Positions 54,784-64,000 of a stretch of DNA of 64,000 nucleotides are shown piece after piece; the first letter of the stretch is position 1, and each line of letters opens with the position of its first letter. This DNA comes from Chrysophaeum taylorii (Eukaryota; Sar; Pelagophyceae; Pelagomonadales; Pelagomonadaceae). The DNA lies in NCBI GenBank assembly GCA_029834535.1, contig JAQMWT010000063.1:1-64000 (forward strand), given 5' to 3'. A program made the position numbers and the translations under genes. The notes below the pieces were generated by a model that made no database searches, was not told the origin of the DNA, and was given only the letters and a program-made list of their open reading frames with translations.

Positions 54784-56312
54784 CTAAACAACAACAACGT
54801 TACCTGTTCTTCTCAGGTAAGTGAAGGAAAAAGTGCTCGCGAGCGGCTCGCGAGCGATGTGCTCGGCCATTCGACGCGCAAACGGCTCAAAACAACGACT
54901 CATGGTGCTCTTTCGAAGTCCGAAGTAAGAAGCTGGGGTCGAACGGCGTGGACGGTCATCCGAGTTATCCGGCACGAAAATGGTCACTCCGACGGTAATT
55001 TTCTGGGGGTTGAATTGTTCGGGTTTCTGAAGGAAAGTTTTTGAGCGGACTCCTAGGAGTGAGTCCCCGCAGACGCGCCGGAACTTCTTCTGGTGAGCTC
55101 TGTTGTATGCTTCCGGATGGTGTGGCTGGGCGCCCAAATAACTTAGAAGCAAAGGTTAGAGGAGTGTCGGCGAGGCTGCCCGAGGGCGTCTCAGACACTT
55201 GAGGTGGTGGTGTTGGAAGCTTGAATGGGGGCACCCGATGGGCTTTCGAGGGGCGCGTTTGGACGGACTTGGCGGCTATGCACTCCTCGGCCTTGGTGAG
55301 TTGGAAGGCGCCTATGTCGTCGTCGTCGGGCTTCTTTTTTTTCTTTCTTGGGCGGCGGCGCCCCCCCCCCCCCCAAGCGTTCTCGCTCCCGGGGGCAAAC
55401 TTTGGCTCTCGGGGAGCCAGGAGAGGAGGATTTTCATGCCAAACTGTGGCGAAGGAGGGCGATCTCGCCGGCGTCCTGGGTGGTGGTGTAGGCTCCGAGG
55501 TTGTGCTTGCCAAGCTGCTCCGTGATGGGGCCTTTATCCAGTAGCCCTCGATGGCCGAGACACCTCGGGTGAGGTACGAGAGACGAAGATTGTTTCTCCG
55601 CAGAGTTGGAGGCACCAGGGCAGATTTGGAGATCAGCAGATGTCAGGCGAGGGCCGCCGGCGTTGGGAGCTTCGGATTCTGGGTCGGCGTCCGGGGTGGC
55701 GTTGGCGGCGGGGGTGGCGCGTTTTTTTCCGAGAAGGCGGGAACAGCGTCAGCGCAGACGCGTTGATAACCGTGGAGAGGTCGCCCGCCGGCGCCGCGCG
55801 GGTGGCGTCCTGCTGCTGCTCCTGATAGAGCTGGATCCAATAGGGGGCCTGGTTGGTTCAAGGGGGAGAGACTTGGACCAGGCCCTGCGGTAGACCTCCT
55901 CGGGCTGGAGCGCAGCCCGCCATGCCTCAAGCTTAAGCCCTCGAGCGTCTCCTGGAGATTCAAGGCGACACGACGTAGATCCGATCCGATCCGATCCGAT
56001 CTTCAACGAGTCTTTTCTCCGAGGACCACTTGGCGTCCTCGCCCTAGAGCTCGCCGCAGCTTTCCGCAGTCTTCTCGAGGCCGGCCGTAAGACTGACCGT
56101 CAGCCAAGACGCCCGCCCCGTCCGCGCTCGCCTTTTTGATCCAGAGCTCCCGGCGCTAAAACCTCGAGTGGCAGCTCCGTCGTCGTCGGCGGCGGCACGT
56201 TTTCTTTGATGATCGCCGCAAGCCCGGCCTCCTTTATCGTCGCAACGCGATCTGCGACCGCCCTATCGCTGACGCTCGCCCAGGCCGCAGTCTCGGCCTG
56301 GGACTTCTTCAA
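54784..56312 (-). CDS. Proline/serine-rich coding-like region, unresolved
   Basis: Minus strand. Open segments with coherent composition: about 56,312-56,100 (helical, KKSQAETAAWASV), 55,963-55,643 (Pro-rich, PPPPPTPPRTPT) and 55,615-54,965 (216 codons, rich in SP/TP sites such as RTPARSPSF and LTPRSPLKNF, with a KKKKK patch). An alternative frame from 55,152 to 54,784 is also protein-like. The frames do not join without introns or frame errors; a C-run at 55,361-55,374 is a likely error site. The SP/TP-rich composition suggests a phosphorylated nuclear protein, as inference only. Confidence 0.3.
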
Positions 56313-56433
56313 AGCGCTCGCGACAGGCCACGAGACGCGAGCTTTTGGCCTTGTCGCCGCGCAGGAAACCTAAAGCCTTCTTCACTCATAAATCACCCTC
56401 TTCAACAAAGGGTCGACACACATAATACATCAT

Positions 56434-57600
56434 ATGGGCTCGGTCGTGAGCAGTGTAGGCAGCAAGGAGACGCGGCAGCGCGCCCGGTTGTACCTCGCAG
56501 ACGCGATGGCTATGGGCCTCGCGCGCGCGCGCGTCGGCAAAGTGCGATGGACGCTGGCGAGAGGAGCGAACGTGAACGATACGGATGCTTTGGGGCGTTC
56601 GCAGTTGCACATCGCAAGCTCCGAGGGTTACGCCGAGGTCGCGCGTGCTCTGCTCGACCGCGGCGCCGACGTCGATCTGAGCGACAGTGGCGGGCGGTCG
56701 CCGCTCTTCGTAGCGATTTACCACGACCACGTTGCTGTGGCTCGACTCTTGTTAGAGCGCGACGCAGACGCGAACCGGGCGACGATCGACGGTGATGTCC
56801 CGATTCACGTCGCGTGCAAACGCGGGAATCTCCAAGCCGCGAGACTGCTGATTGAGCACGGTGCGGACGCGAATCGGAGGGACGCGGGCGGCCGTTCGCC
56901 GCTTTTCGTATCGAGCCAACGCGGTCGAACCGAGATCGCTCGAATGTTGTTGTCACTCGAGGCCCGTCAAACCGCAGACAACGAGGGCGTCTCTCCGCTG
57001 TATGTTGCGTGCCATCGCGGTCATTTCGATGTCGTGCGGCTATTGCTCGAGGAAAGCGGTGTCGTGCCGCACTTGAAGGATTTGAATCGAATCTTTCGAG
57101 AAACGAACGACGAGACGCGCCGAGACTTGGAGCGCCTTCAGATTGAGATCGGCGAGAGAAATCGAGCCAGGAATCGCGAACTGCGCGCCGAAGTGGGCGA
57201 ACTCCGTGCCGAGCTGAAACGATGGCGAGACGGCGAACTCGCGAGCAGGCGCGTCGTCGACGTAGATTCGAGCGTCTCGACGGTCGTGGTCGTGGAAAGC
57301 GAGCCTCCGGCAAAGGTTGCTCGAAAAAGCGCGCTGCTCTTTCTTTCCCAAGAAGCCAACCGAGTCAAGGAGGAAAGGGACAGCGAAGTCATGCAGCTTC
57401 GGGGGGAGCTCGAGGATCTCGAGTTGTGCACGTTGTGCATGACGAGCCGCCTCGATACCGTCTTCATGCCCTGTCGGCACTTGCTCGCGTGCGAAGCGTG
57501 CGCCGCCGACCTCTTAGGGAGGTACCACGCTGCCAACGCTCCGTGTCCCGTGTGTCGCGAGCCCATCACCAGCCTCGTCGCGGGCGTGAGGTTGGCTTAA
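56434..57600 (+). CDS. Ankyrin-repeat RING-finger E3 ubiquitin ligase
   Basis: 388 aa, intact. Starts MGSVVS, a possible N-myristoylation signal (Gly2, Ser6). About five ankyrin repeats span residues 30-208 (for example SQLHIASSEGYAEVARALLDR and SPLYVACHRGHFDVVRLLL). A charged coiled coil (about 220-270) and a hydrophobic/Ser-rich linker follow. The C-terminal C3HC4 RING is Cys332, Cys335, Cys347, His349, Cys353, Cys356, Cys371, Cys374. The arrangement resembles C-terminal-RING ligases of the XIAP/MIB type: ankyrins would bind the target and the RING recruits the E2. It is tail-to-tail with the next gene, 12 bp apart. Confidence 0.92.
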   Translation: MGSVVSSVGSKETRQRARLYLADAMAMGLARARVGKVRWTLARGANVNDTDALGRSQLHIASSEGYAEVARALLDRGADVDLSDSGGRSPLFVAIYHDHVAVARLLLERDADANRATIDGDVPIHVACKRGNLQAARLLIEHGADANRRDAGGRSPLFVSSQRGRTEIARMLLSLEARQTADNEGVSPLYVACHRGHFDVVRLLLEESGVVPHLKDLNRIFRETNDETRRDLERLQIEIGERNRARNRELRAEVGELRAELKRWRDGELASRRVVDVDSSVSTVVVVESEPPAKVARKSALLFLSQEANRVKEERDSEVMQLRGELEDLELCTLCMTSRLDTVFMPCRHLLACEACAADLLGRYHAANAPCPVCREPITSLVAGVRLA

Positions 57601-57612
57601 TAATTGTATAGA

Positions 57613-58905
57613 CTAGGATGATGATGATGATGATAAGGCAAGCAGGGCTGCCCCCGCCGCCGCCGCCGCGAGAAGAGCGAGAAGGGGCTGGGTGCTTCCC
57701 TCCTCTGGGAAAAAAAGAGGCCTTTGCCGCCTTCTTTGCCGGACTTGAACAACAACAGGAGGCGTCGTTGCTTCTTCTTTTTTCCGAGGACGGCGGCGGG
57801 GACCAAGAAGCAAAAGTGTGTCCTCGATGTCGCGCGATTTCTTCTTCTGACTACTTACCAACGCGAGCTGGCCGCAGGCCGCGGCGATTTCGCTTCCAAA
57901 CTCCTTCCGTTCGCGGACGCGAAGACCCCTTTTCACGAGGCGAGCTCCAAACGCCCTCGTCGCTTCCTTCGAAGGCTGCTCGTACCCATACGTTTCCGCC
58001 GTTAGATTCGGATTGTAGGGTATGAGGTTGACCATAACGTTCCTCGCCTTCAACAACTCCACCAATTGTTCGGCGTGCTCGGGCTGGTCGTTGACGTCCT
58101 TCAACAACACGTACTCGAGCATGACCGGATACTTCTTACCCACGAGGTGCTCGTCGAGGGCCTCCATCAGCTTGGGCATGGGCATCGCGCGCGCCGCGGG
58201 CACCAGGCACTCTCGAAGCGCTTGCGTCGGCGCGTGCAACGACAGCGCGACTTGAACTTCCGGGAACTCGCGGCTGAGTTTCCTGAAATTCGGGACCCCG
58301 ACGGTCGATATAGTTACAGATTTGCGCCGCAGCTCCCATGACCCCGAAGCCGTCAGCATCTCGACGGCTTTGGTGACGTTGTCGTAGTTCATCAAGGGCT
58401 CGCCCATGCCCATAAAAACCACGTTCCGCACCTTTCCCGCGAATGCTACTTGCTCGACAATCTCGCACGCGGTGAGGTCGGCGAGGATCCCCATGGTCCC
58501 GGTGGCGCAAAACGTGCACCCCATCTGACAGCCAACTTGGCTCGACACGCACACCGTCGTCCTGTCTTCGTGTCTCATAACCACAGATTCCACTCTGTGA
58601 CCAGACCGCAGCTCGATGACGTGTTTTGTCGTATTCGTGGACTCGAGGGTCTCGACGATGCGGCTCGTGAAGAGCACGAATTCTCTCCGCAGCGACGGAA
58701 GAATCGGCGGCAGCTGAAGCTGCGGACGGGAGCCCAAGGCAAAAATCTCATCCCACCCGCCGCCGCTCTTGATCCCGGGCACCACGGCGCGGTACACCTT
58801 GCTCGCGACGCTCGCGGGATACCCCTGGCCCTCCACCCACCGAATCAGAGCGCCCTCATCGAAGATACCCGGCGCTTTACTTTCCGCATCAGGTCTACTC
58901 GCCAT
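57613..58905 (-). CDS. RlmN-like radical-SAM RNA (adenine-C2) methyltransferase
   Basis: 430 aa. The radical-SAM cluster motif Cys126-x3-Cys130-x2-Cys133 sits in SSQVGCQMGCTFCATG. The two catalytic cysteines of RlmN are present: Cys119 (TVCVSSQ) and Cys344 (AAACGQL). The GMGEPL SAM-binding turn is at 165-170. RlmN methylates A2503 of bacterial-type 23S rRNA and some tRNAs; in algae it would act on organelle RNA. The N-terminus has no clear transit peptide. Unusually, after the catalytic core (ending about 350) there is a basic, low-complexity extension of 80 residues that ends with an Ala/Leu-rich hydrophobic stretch and a serine run, looking like a tail anchor. Confidence 0.93.
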   Translation of the reverse strand: MASRPDAESKAPGIFDEGALIRWVEGQGYPASVASKVYRAVVPGIKSGGGWDEIFALGSRPQLQLPPILPSLRREFVLFTSRIVETLESTNTTKHVIELRSGHRVESVVMRHEDRTTVCVSSQVGCQMGCTFCATGTMGILADLTACEIVEQVAFAGKVRNVVFMGMGEPLMNYDNVTKAVEMLTASGSWELRRKSVTISTVGVPNFRKLSREFPEVQVALSLHAPTQALRECLVPAARAMPMPKLMEALDEHLVGKKYPVMLEYVLLKDVNDQPEHAEQLVELLKARNVMVNLIPYNPNLTAETYGYEQPSKEATRAFGARLVKRGLRVRERKEFGSEIAAACGQLALVSSQKKKSRDIEDTLLLLGPRRRPRKKEEATTPPVVVQVRQRRRQRPLFFPEEGSTQPLLALLAAAAAGAALLALSSSSSS

Positions 58906-59205
58906 CGCCGACCGAAGGAAAGGGTTAGGGGGGGAGGGATTGAGGACGAGCGGGAGGGCAGGGTGTCGTGCGTTTCGCGTTTCAGGCCTGCGGGCGGCCC
59001 GAGGGTAAATTATAAATTACTCGGCGGCCCGCGACGGAGATTCCGAATGCGCTCGTGTAGCACAAGCGTCCTGGCGATTTACGTGGACGCGTCGGTCTGT
59101 CTCCGTGGCATGCGGACTCGTGTGTCCCGCCGCAGCCTTCTCTGAAAGAAACTCCGAGACTCAATAGTAAAATAAGCAACCACACACGCGAAGGTTCCTC
59201 GCGTA

Positions 59206-60081
59206 TCACGGTGCGCTTGACGGCATGGTAGAGGGCGGGGGCGGCGGTCCCGGTGGTGGAATCACGCTTGTCGGCATGGAAGAAGGCGGGGGCGGCGGGC
59301 CAGGATCCGGCGAAGGCGCGCTGGTCGGCATGGTAGAGGGCGGGGGCGGCGGTCCCGGTGGTGGAATCACGCTTGTCGGCATGGAAGAAGGCGGGGGCGG
59401 CGGGCCAGGATCCGGCGAAGGCGCGCTGGTCGGCATGGTAGAGGGCGGGGGCGGCGGTCCCGGTGGTGGAATCACGCTTGTCGGCATGGAAGAAGGCGGG
59501 GGCGGCGGGCCAGGATCCGGCGAAGGTGCGCTGGTCGGCATGGTAGAGGGCGGGGGCGGCGGTCCCGGTGGTGGAATCACGCTTGTCGGCATGGAAGAAG
59601 GCGGGGGCGGCGGGCCAGGATCCGGCGACGGCGCGCTGGTCGGCATGGAAGAGGGCGGGGGCGGCGGTCCCGGTGGAATCACGCTTGTCGGCATGGAAGA
59701 AGGCGGGGGCGGCGGGCCAGGATCCGGCGACGGCGCGAGGGTCGGTCCGCCGGTAGGCGCGTAGGAAGGCGCGTAGGAGGGCGCGTAGGTTGGCACGTAT
59801 GTTGGCGCGTAGCTCGTGTTTGTCGCCTCGACGACTGTGGCCTGATTGTGCTTGGACCTAAATGCTGTTGTGAGCGCTGCACCAATGCCAACCCGCGTTT
59901 CTTGTTTCGGCGAGTACCACAGCACCACAAGAAGACCTACTAGCCCAAGAACAGACCCTAAACTTATACCACGGTGCTGCTCCGCGGGCGCGTGGCTTAC
60001 TTCGGGGGCCTCCTCGTCCGCGCACGAGGTACCATACGACCGCATCATCACCTCAACACTGCGCCATACGACGCCCTCCAA
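59206..60081 (-). CDS. Membrane-anchored proline-rich repeat protein
   Basis: 291 aa. A short N-terminal segment (about 1-40) is followed by one membrane span (GSVLGLVGLLVVLWYS, about 42-57). Then comes a Tyr/Ala/Pro stretch (SYAPTYVPTYAPSYAPSYAP) and about five tandem 35-residue units of the form SPDPGPPPPPSSMPTS / VIPPPGPPPPPSTMPTS, ending at the stop. Topology suggests a type II surface or lumen protein with an extensin-like rod; hydroxyproline glycosylation is plausible but not visible. The unit number is set by the underlying 105-bp minisatellite. Confidence 0.75.
   Translation of the reverse strand: MEGVVWRSVEVMMRSYGTSCADEEAPEVSHAPAEQHRGISLGSVLGLVGLLVVLWYSPKQETRVGIGAALTTAFRSKHNQATVVEATNTSYAPTYVPTYAPSYAPSYAPTGGPTLAPSPDPGPPPPPSSMPTSVIPPGPPPPPSSMPTSAPSPDPGPPPPPSSMPTSVIPPPGPPPPPSTMPTSAPSPDPGPPPPPSSMPTSVIPPPGPPPPPSTMPTSAPSPDPGPPPPPSSMPTSVIPPPGPPPPPSTMPTSAPSPDPGPPPPPSSMPTSVIPPPGPPPPPSTMPSSAP
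59222..59745. repeat. 105-bp coding minisatellite, about 5 copies
   Basis: Near-identical 105-bp units on the plus strand (GGCATGGTAGAGGGCGGGGG start) that encode the proline-rich repeats on the minus strand. High identity between units shows recent expansion or homogenisation. The plus strand is also open but Gly-rich and is a shadow. Confidence 0.9.
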
Positions 60082-60269
60082 TTACGGCGCGTGGCAAAAA
60101 TATTCAAGGTCTAACATTCGTTTTTTGATCTCTGGTTCTACATGCTCGGGAGGTCGCTCACGAAGTACAGGAACGTTTTTCCTTTACCCGGAGACATCGC
60201 GGAATACTCGCGCGCGCAAGGACCCTGTCGATAAGAATTCAATCTCACCGCCAAGTGCGGGAACACCAA
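60082..60269. other. Short non-coding interval
   Basis: 5' flank of the proline-rich gene. Nothing else seen. Confidence 0.4.
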
Positions 60270-60822
60270 CACGCAAAGATGCTCGCGGACACCTTACTAC
60301 CCGCATCCGAGGCGTGTCCGCATCCGTGACGTGTCCACATCCGCGGCGTGTCCGCATCTGCTACGGAGCTGCGGTCGCAACCGTATCCGCTGTCTAACCG
60401 CACTCGCGGGACGTCTGTGCCTGCAGCTGTATCTGCGCATGTCGGCGTCCAAGGCACACCTGCGCCTGCGGCTGCTCCGAATCTGCAGGGTGTCGTCCGC
60501 GGTTGCAGGGGGAAAGAGGCTAATTTGAGTTTATGCCGCCCTTGCCATGAAACACGTCCAAGTATTACGTAACTGTGCCCTTCCCCGTTTGATCGGAAGT
60601 CTGTTTGCGTGCATAGTGCGCGATCGAGCCCACCGGGACCCGGGCGGGGTGGGGAGCCGTGAAAGGGTCGACGGTATTGGGCTTACGGCTCAAGGCTGCG
60701 AGGGGGACAACACGCAACAGGCGGTGCGAACAGGAAGGAGGCGGCAGCAAGGGCAAGGCAGGGTGAGAGCTGCCGACGAGAAGATGGCGTAGAAGCCACG
60801 GGCCGGGAGTTGGTATTCGTGC
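60270..60822. repeat. Dispersed repeat, copy 2 (inverted relative to 47.8-48.3 kb)
   Basis: Reverse-complement match to 47,755-48,315, starting with tandem GTGTCCGCATCCG-type units and running through GCAGGGTGTCGTCCGC and AAGGCTGCGAGGGGGACAAC. A related GTGTCCGCATCC array is at 63,228-63,300. Confidence 0.75.
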
Positions 60823-61607
60823 GAGGAGAAGAGGCGCGGGCCGCAGGAAGCGGAGACACGAAAGAGAAGCGAAAAGAAAAAGAAGGGCGTCATCAAGGGT
60901 AGAGCGTGGGGACGCCCAGAGGAGGTGCGGGGACTTCATGCGATCAAGTGTTTTCAAAAGGCGCCGGACTCTTCATCATCAACCTCGGTGTCGGGATTGT
61001 CGTGCTCGCCAGTGGTGTTTGGCGTTTCTTTGAAGAACGCCCAAAGCAGGTCGTAGTCGATGCACCCGTCGAGTTTCTTCCAGATAGAGAAAGTTATATT
61101 TGATGATTACGAAGGCCTTGAGCAGCCTGGGCCTGAGGCGAGAGCGAAGTAGCGTTTTGCTCAGCTTCGTGAACCTGAAGGACCGCTCCTCGTGAGCTTC
61201 AGTGAACTGTGCGCAGCCCTTACTCTCAAACAGCAAGGTCGCCGTCGTCGGTTATTCGTCGCGGATCATCGACAGCTAACATAAAAATCTTTGTCATAAC
61301 GAGACTTTTTGCCGCGAACTTCATCTTCGACAACAAATCGCTGGTATGTATCATGAGTCATCATCGCCCGGAACTTAAAGCAGTTCGGTGAGTGTCGTGT
61401 TTCTGCCGCGTAGCGACTGGCTTATCCGCTGATTGATTCACCGTCATCGACGAGGTCGAGAATATCGTCGTCGGAGTCGGAGTCGGCAGCACGACGTTTC
61501 TTCTTATAGGGCAAAGGTTGCGTCGGTTCTGGCTGAAGCGAAGCGAGTCACTCTGCTGCTTTGTCCCCAAGCTGCCTCGAACGTGACAGTCGCGAGCGTG
61601 GCTTGTG
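60823..61607. other. No supported gene; fragmentary coding-like pieces
   Basis: The minus strand at 61,120-61,240 reads a basic helix (RSRLRPRLLKAFVIIKYN) faintly like the C-terminal end of hAT transposases, too short to call. The minus strand at 61,429-61,513 ends in a KKKRRAADSDSDDD-type acidic tail after an AG acceptor-like site. Confidence 0.3.
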
Positions 61608-61685
61608 CTAACTAACTAACTAACTTCAGACCTCTCCCGAGCATGGGAGCCAGGCCGGACCGACAGGAGCCAGTCCGGAATCACG
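61608..61685 (-). mobile_element. Second copy of the (TTAG)n-tailed retroposon 3' end
   Basis: Minus strand GATTCCGGACTGGCTCCTG through GAGAGGTCTGAAG and (TTAG)5 matches the last about 75 bp of the 391-bp insertion at 45.4 kb. Upstream sequence does not match. It is either a 5'-truncated copy or the tail of a different element sharing its 3' end. No target-site duplication seen. Confidence 0.65.
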
Positions 61686-61812
61686 GGCCTGTAGACGAGG
61701 GGCGCCGAAAGGTGGGTCGGCGGAGAGTGAGCATCAAGCTTGTCGCCGTGCGACGAGGAGACTTGCGCCTGCGGCAGAATTTTGTCGAGCTTGAGCGTTG
61801 GATTCAACAGCA

Positions 61813-63065
61813 TCAAATCATAACCGCTTTCGCTTGCGCAGGTGGTGCTCGCTTCAGCTTTTTCGACAAGCAGCACCTAACGGAAAGTTTGAATGGACTG
61901 GTGAACAAATCATCCCACAGAACGTCGTTTAATTTGCGATTCGGGCCAGTGCCGGCGTGCCGTCTTGGGACGACACGCAGCTCCCGTTTCTCAAGCGACT
62001 TGATGCAACGATAAACGTACGCTCGCTCCGTGTCGGGGCCACTGGAACGTCGCCTTCGGTCTGGAGTGAGTTTCATGGGTGGCTGCATGGCCGCCTCGAG
62101 CTGCGAGTTGACGCTCCATTCGAAGTTAGTAAATGGCCGAGGAACCTTGCCGAAAGACGCGGAGTAAGAAGCGGACTCGACGGCTCTAGACGGGGTCTCT
62201 GTAGTCGCATCTGTATCAGAACCTAGGCTCTCGTACTCGTCGCGCAACACGTCCTCGCGCAACACGTCCTCGATCTCTAGCGCTGGATATCATCCTTGTT
62301 GGCTTTTCTTTGACGGACCTCGCCGGTGACAATCTGCGAGAGGTGGAGAACAACGGCGACTTGCCTTGGATAAGTTCGTCGTCGTAGATGGCCGGATAGT
62401 GTCCGTTAATAAACGCAGACGTCCGTCCGGTGTTCGATGGCTCTTTGATTGAATCCTTTCTCTTGCAAGCCTGCCGAACCAGTAGCAGCTTGTTGCCGCC
62501 CGGTAGGATGCATCTCAATTGAAACGCGACGCTCTTCTCTGAAACGCCGCCGTCGGTGGACATGCACGCCAGTGAGCCGTTCGCCACTCCGAAGAACGAC
62601 GTGACAATTGACTCGTACAAGCGAGACTGGCTAGCCACCTCATCATCGACCTCGGCATCAGAGACACCCCCTTCGTCCGACCTCGGTAGTAGTTCCATCA
62701 GTGGCATGCGATTCTCGATAGGCGTTGACGGGGCTCTGAGCCTTCACACGCTCATCGTTCTCTTTCTTCATTTTCTCGTACCACGCCTTCAGACTCGCAA
62801 GCGAATGAAATGGCCTCGAACTCCGGCATTTAACTCAGAACTCGCGCTCGCTGTCGTCGTGGACTTCGTACACGAGATCTTCAACGCCTCTTTCTCCAAC
62901 TCCGCTCGGAAATTTGTGGTTTGGGTTGTGCTCAACGACAAATGCATGCCATTCTCTTTGGCGTTCGGCATCAGTCCACCCCTTCCTCCAGGTGCCAGGC
63001 ATGGAAAAATTAGCACCCGACGTCCTTCGAAAAGTCTTCGAACAAGAGCTTCCTCTGCGCAGCAC
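61813..63065 (-). CDS. Hypothetical protein, interrupted or intron-containing
   Basis: Minus strand. Protein-like segments in order: GTWRKGWTDAERQREWHAFV (63,000-62,940); SLKAWYEKMKKENDERVKAQ (about 62,800); a 163-codon frame 62,707-62,216 with GHYPAIYDDELIQGKSPLF; and a 150-codon frame 62,265-61,813 with FTNFEWSVNSQLEAAM. A 15-bp direct duplication CGCGAGGACGTGTTG lies at the join near 62,255. No domain recognised. The composition and repeat context would fit a transposon-derived protein, but nothing specific supports that. Confidence 0.35.
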
Positions 63066-63219
63066 CTTCTGAACCCCCGCGCTCCCCTCCCGATGCTGAT
63101 GTCGTGACCGCTTCTTTCTCGCCGTGTCTCGAGACGAGGTTTAAGTTAAGGCTGCTTGAGTGGGGTTGGACCCATTGTTTCAAGCAGCGGAGACGCGACA
63201 CGGAGAGCCGCGACGCTCC

Positions 63220-63350
63220 CACACCGCAGGCGTCCGCATCCGCAGGGTGTCCGCATCCGCTGGGTGTCCGCATCCACTGGGTGTCCACTGGGTGTCCGCG
63301 TCCGCAGGTCCCCTGGTCGCGGACGCTTGCGGTCACGGTCCAAATCCGCG
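63220..63350. repeat. 12-17-bp minisatellite GTGTCCGCATCCGCTGG
   Basis: Imperfect tandem units of GTGTCCGCATCC plus a variable GCTGG/GCAGG/ACTGG spacer, related to the ends of the dispersed repeat at 48.2 and 60.3 kb. Confidence 0.8.
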
Positions 63351-63647
63351 GGTCGGACACGATCCGCGTCCGTGAGCTTCTTTACACCAACGAGAGGGTC
63401 GTCGAAGGACTGAATGCGGCGAGAGACCGACACCCTTCAAACGCCACCAGCTTGGCTGACGTTGAATGTCTTTTTTTCGGGGAGCGCGTGATTGATCGAC
63501 GCTTTTTTTCGTGCCACCACGCTGCACGCGCTGAGTCTATTTTCGGAATCAATCGTGGTCCAGGTATGCTTTTTGCCTTCGTTGACGCGCGCCGGCGACT
63601 GTCCGGTCACCAACATCGTTATAGCAGTCACGCATTGAGAGAAGGAA
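63351..63647. other. No gene recognised
   Basis: Short frames on both strands only. Confidence 0.4.
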
Positions 63648-64000
63648 AGATGTGAAGCGGAGTAAGACGAGAGACTTTCGCCGGTATCTTGACGACTCGT
63701 ACGATGTCGAGGACGTGTTTAGGGGGCTCGACGATGAATCCAACCCAACACCAAGGATTCTGACTTTAACACACGAGCTTGCGCAGCAAAAAAAGGGAGA
63801 TAGATTTCAAAGAAGCCACGGTCGGACGTTCTTTTCGACCTCGACCGACGTCAGGGCGACAGGCCGACAATTTTTTTTCGGGTCTCGGCGTGCCTCTCGC
63901 GCGGACCAAAGTACCGATCCGCCCGGTCGCAATTTCCGCCGGCATTCTTTTGCACGGTCACAACCCCCTGCTTCCTATCTCCTCTTGGACAAGGGTCGTT
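63648..64000 (+). CDS. Open frame running off the window end, unknown
   Basis: About 117 codons without a stop (KDVKRSKTRDFRRYLDDSYD then DVEDVFRGLDDESNPTP). The beginning is charged and protein-like. No start is fixed and no domain recognised. Confidence 0.22.

Noticed and set aside
54805-54830. U1 snRNA-like ACTTACCTG on the minus strand
   Set aside because: Only the nine-base match is present. The following sequence is AT/GTT-rich and lacks U1 stems; it is more likely a chance or splice-site match.
59225-59764. Gly-rich plus-strand ORF opposite the proline-rich gene
   Set aside because: It is the complement of the 105-bp coding repeat. The minus strand has the membrane anchor and a start, so the plus frame is a shadow.
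61120-61240. hAT transposase C-terminal fragment
   Set aside because: Only about 30 residues resemble the family; no upstream catalytic region or terminal repeats are visible.

Overview
The window is nuclear DNA of a microbial eukaryote, most likely a GC-rich alga or related protist. The evidence is a recognisable spliceosomal U2 snRNA, very short GT-AG introns (35-61 bp in three genes), a kinesin, a CSC1/TMEM63 channel, an Mpv17 protein, a NACHT-WD40 STAND gene, Sulfotransfer_4-type enzymes, a Copia LTR retrotransposon and many micro- and minisatellites. Nothing in the sequence fixes the species. A stramenopile is my guess, not a result.

The dominant structure is a giant inverted duplication. 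Bases 1 to about 21,490 reappear as reverse complement from about 22,085 to 42,318, around a spacer of about 0.6 kb, and the left arm runs off the window start. In mirror order each arm carries: a Copia element with 95-bp LTRs; a GT-rich minisatellite; unresolved small ORFs; sulfotransferase A; a 253-bp inverted-terminal-repeat element; a coding-like tract; a kinesin-7-like motor; a 13-bp minisatellite; a CSC1/TMEM63 channel; a frame-broken NACHT-WD40 gene head-to-head with Mpv17; two small genes; U2 snRNA; a CHORD-like zinc protein; a LON-like protein; and the 3' half of a multi-membrane-span gene whose 5' half lies in the spacer. Outer arms are nearly identical and differ mostly by homopolymer-type indels. 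The right arm from about 22.1 to 25.8 kb is about 25% shorter than its mirror and riddled with small deletions; even U2 is broken there. This looks more like poor base calling next to a fold-back than natural decay, so the left-arm copies are the ones to trust in that interval.

From 44.8 to 64 kb the sequence is unique. It has a second sulfotransferase copy, now a pseudogene split by a 391-bp SINE-like insertion with a 12-bp target-site duplication, and a third, intact sulfotransferase (48.6-49.5 kb). A repeat-rich stretch is followed by a NOTUM/pectinacetylesterase-like hydrolase with a polyglutamine tract, an ankyrin-RING ubiquitin ligase tail-to-tail with an RlmN-like radical-SAM RNA methyltransferase, and a membrane-anchored proline-rich repeat protein. 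The last 4 kb holds repeats and unresolved coding-like sequence. The genes look like unrelated housekeeping and surface functions, not an operon-like system. The real surprise is the palindrome and how it formed, or was produced by sequencing and assembly.
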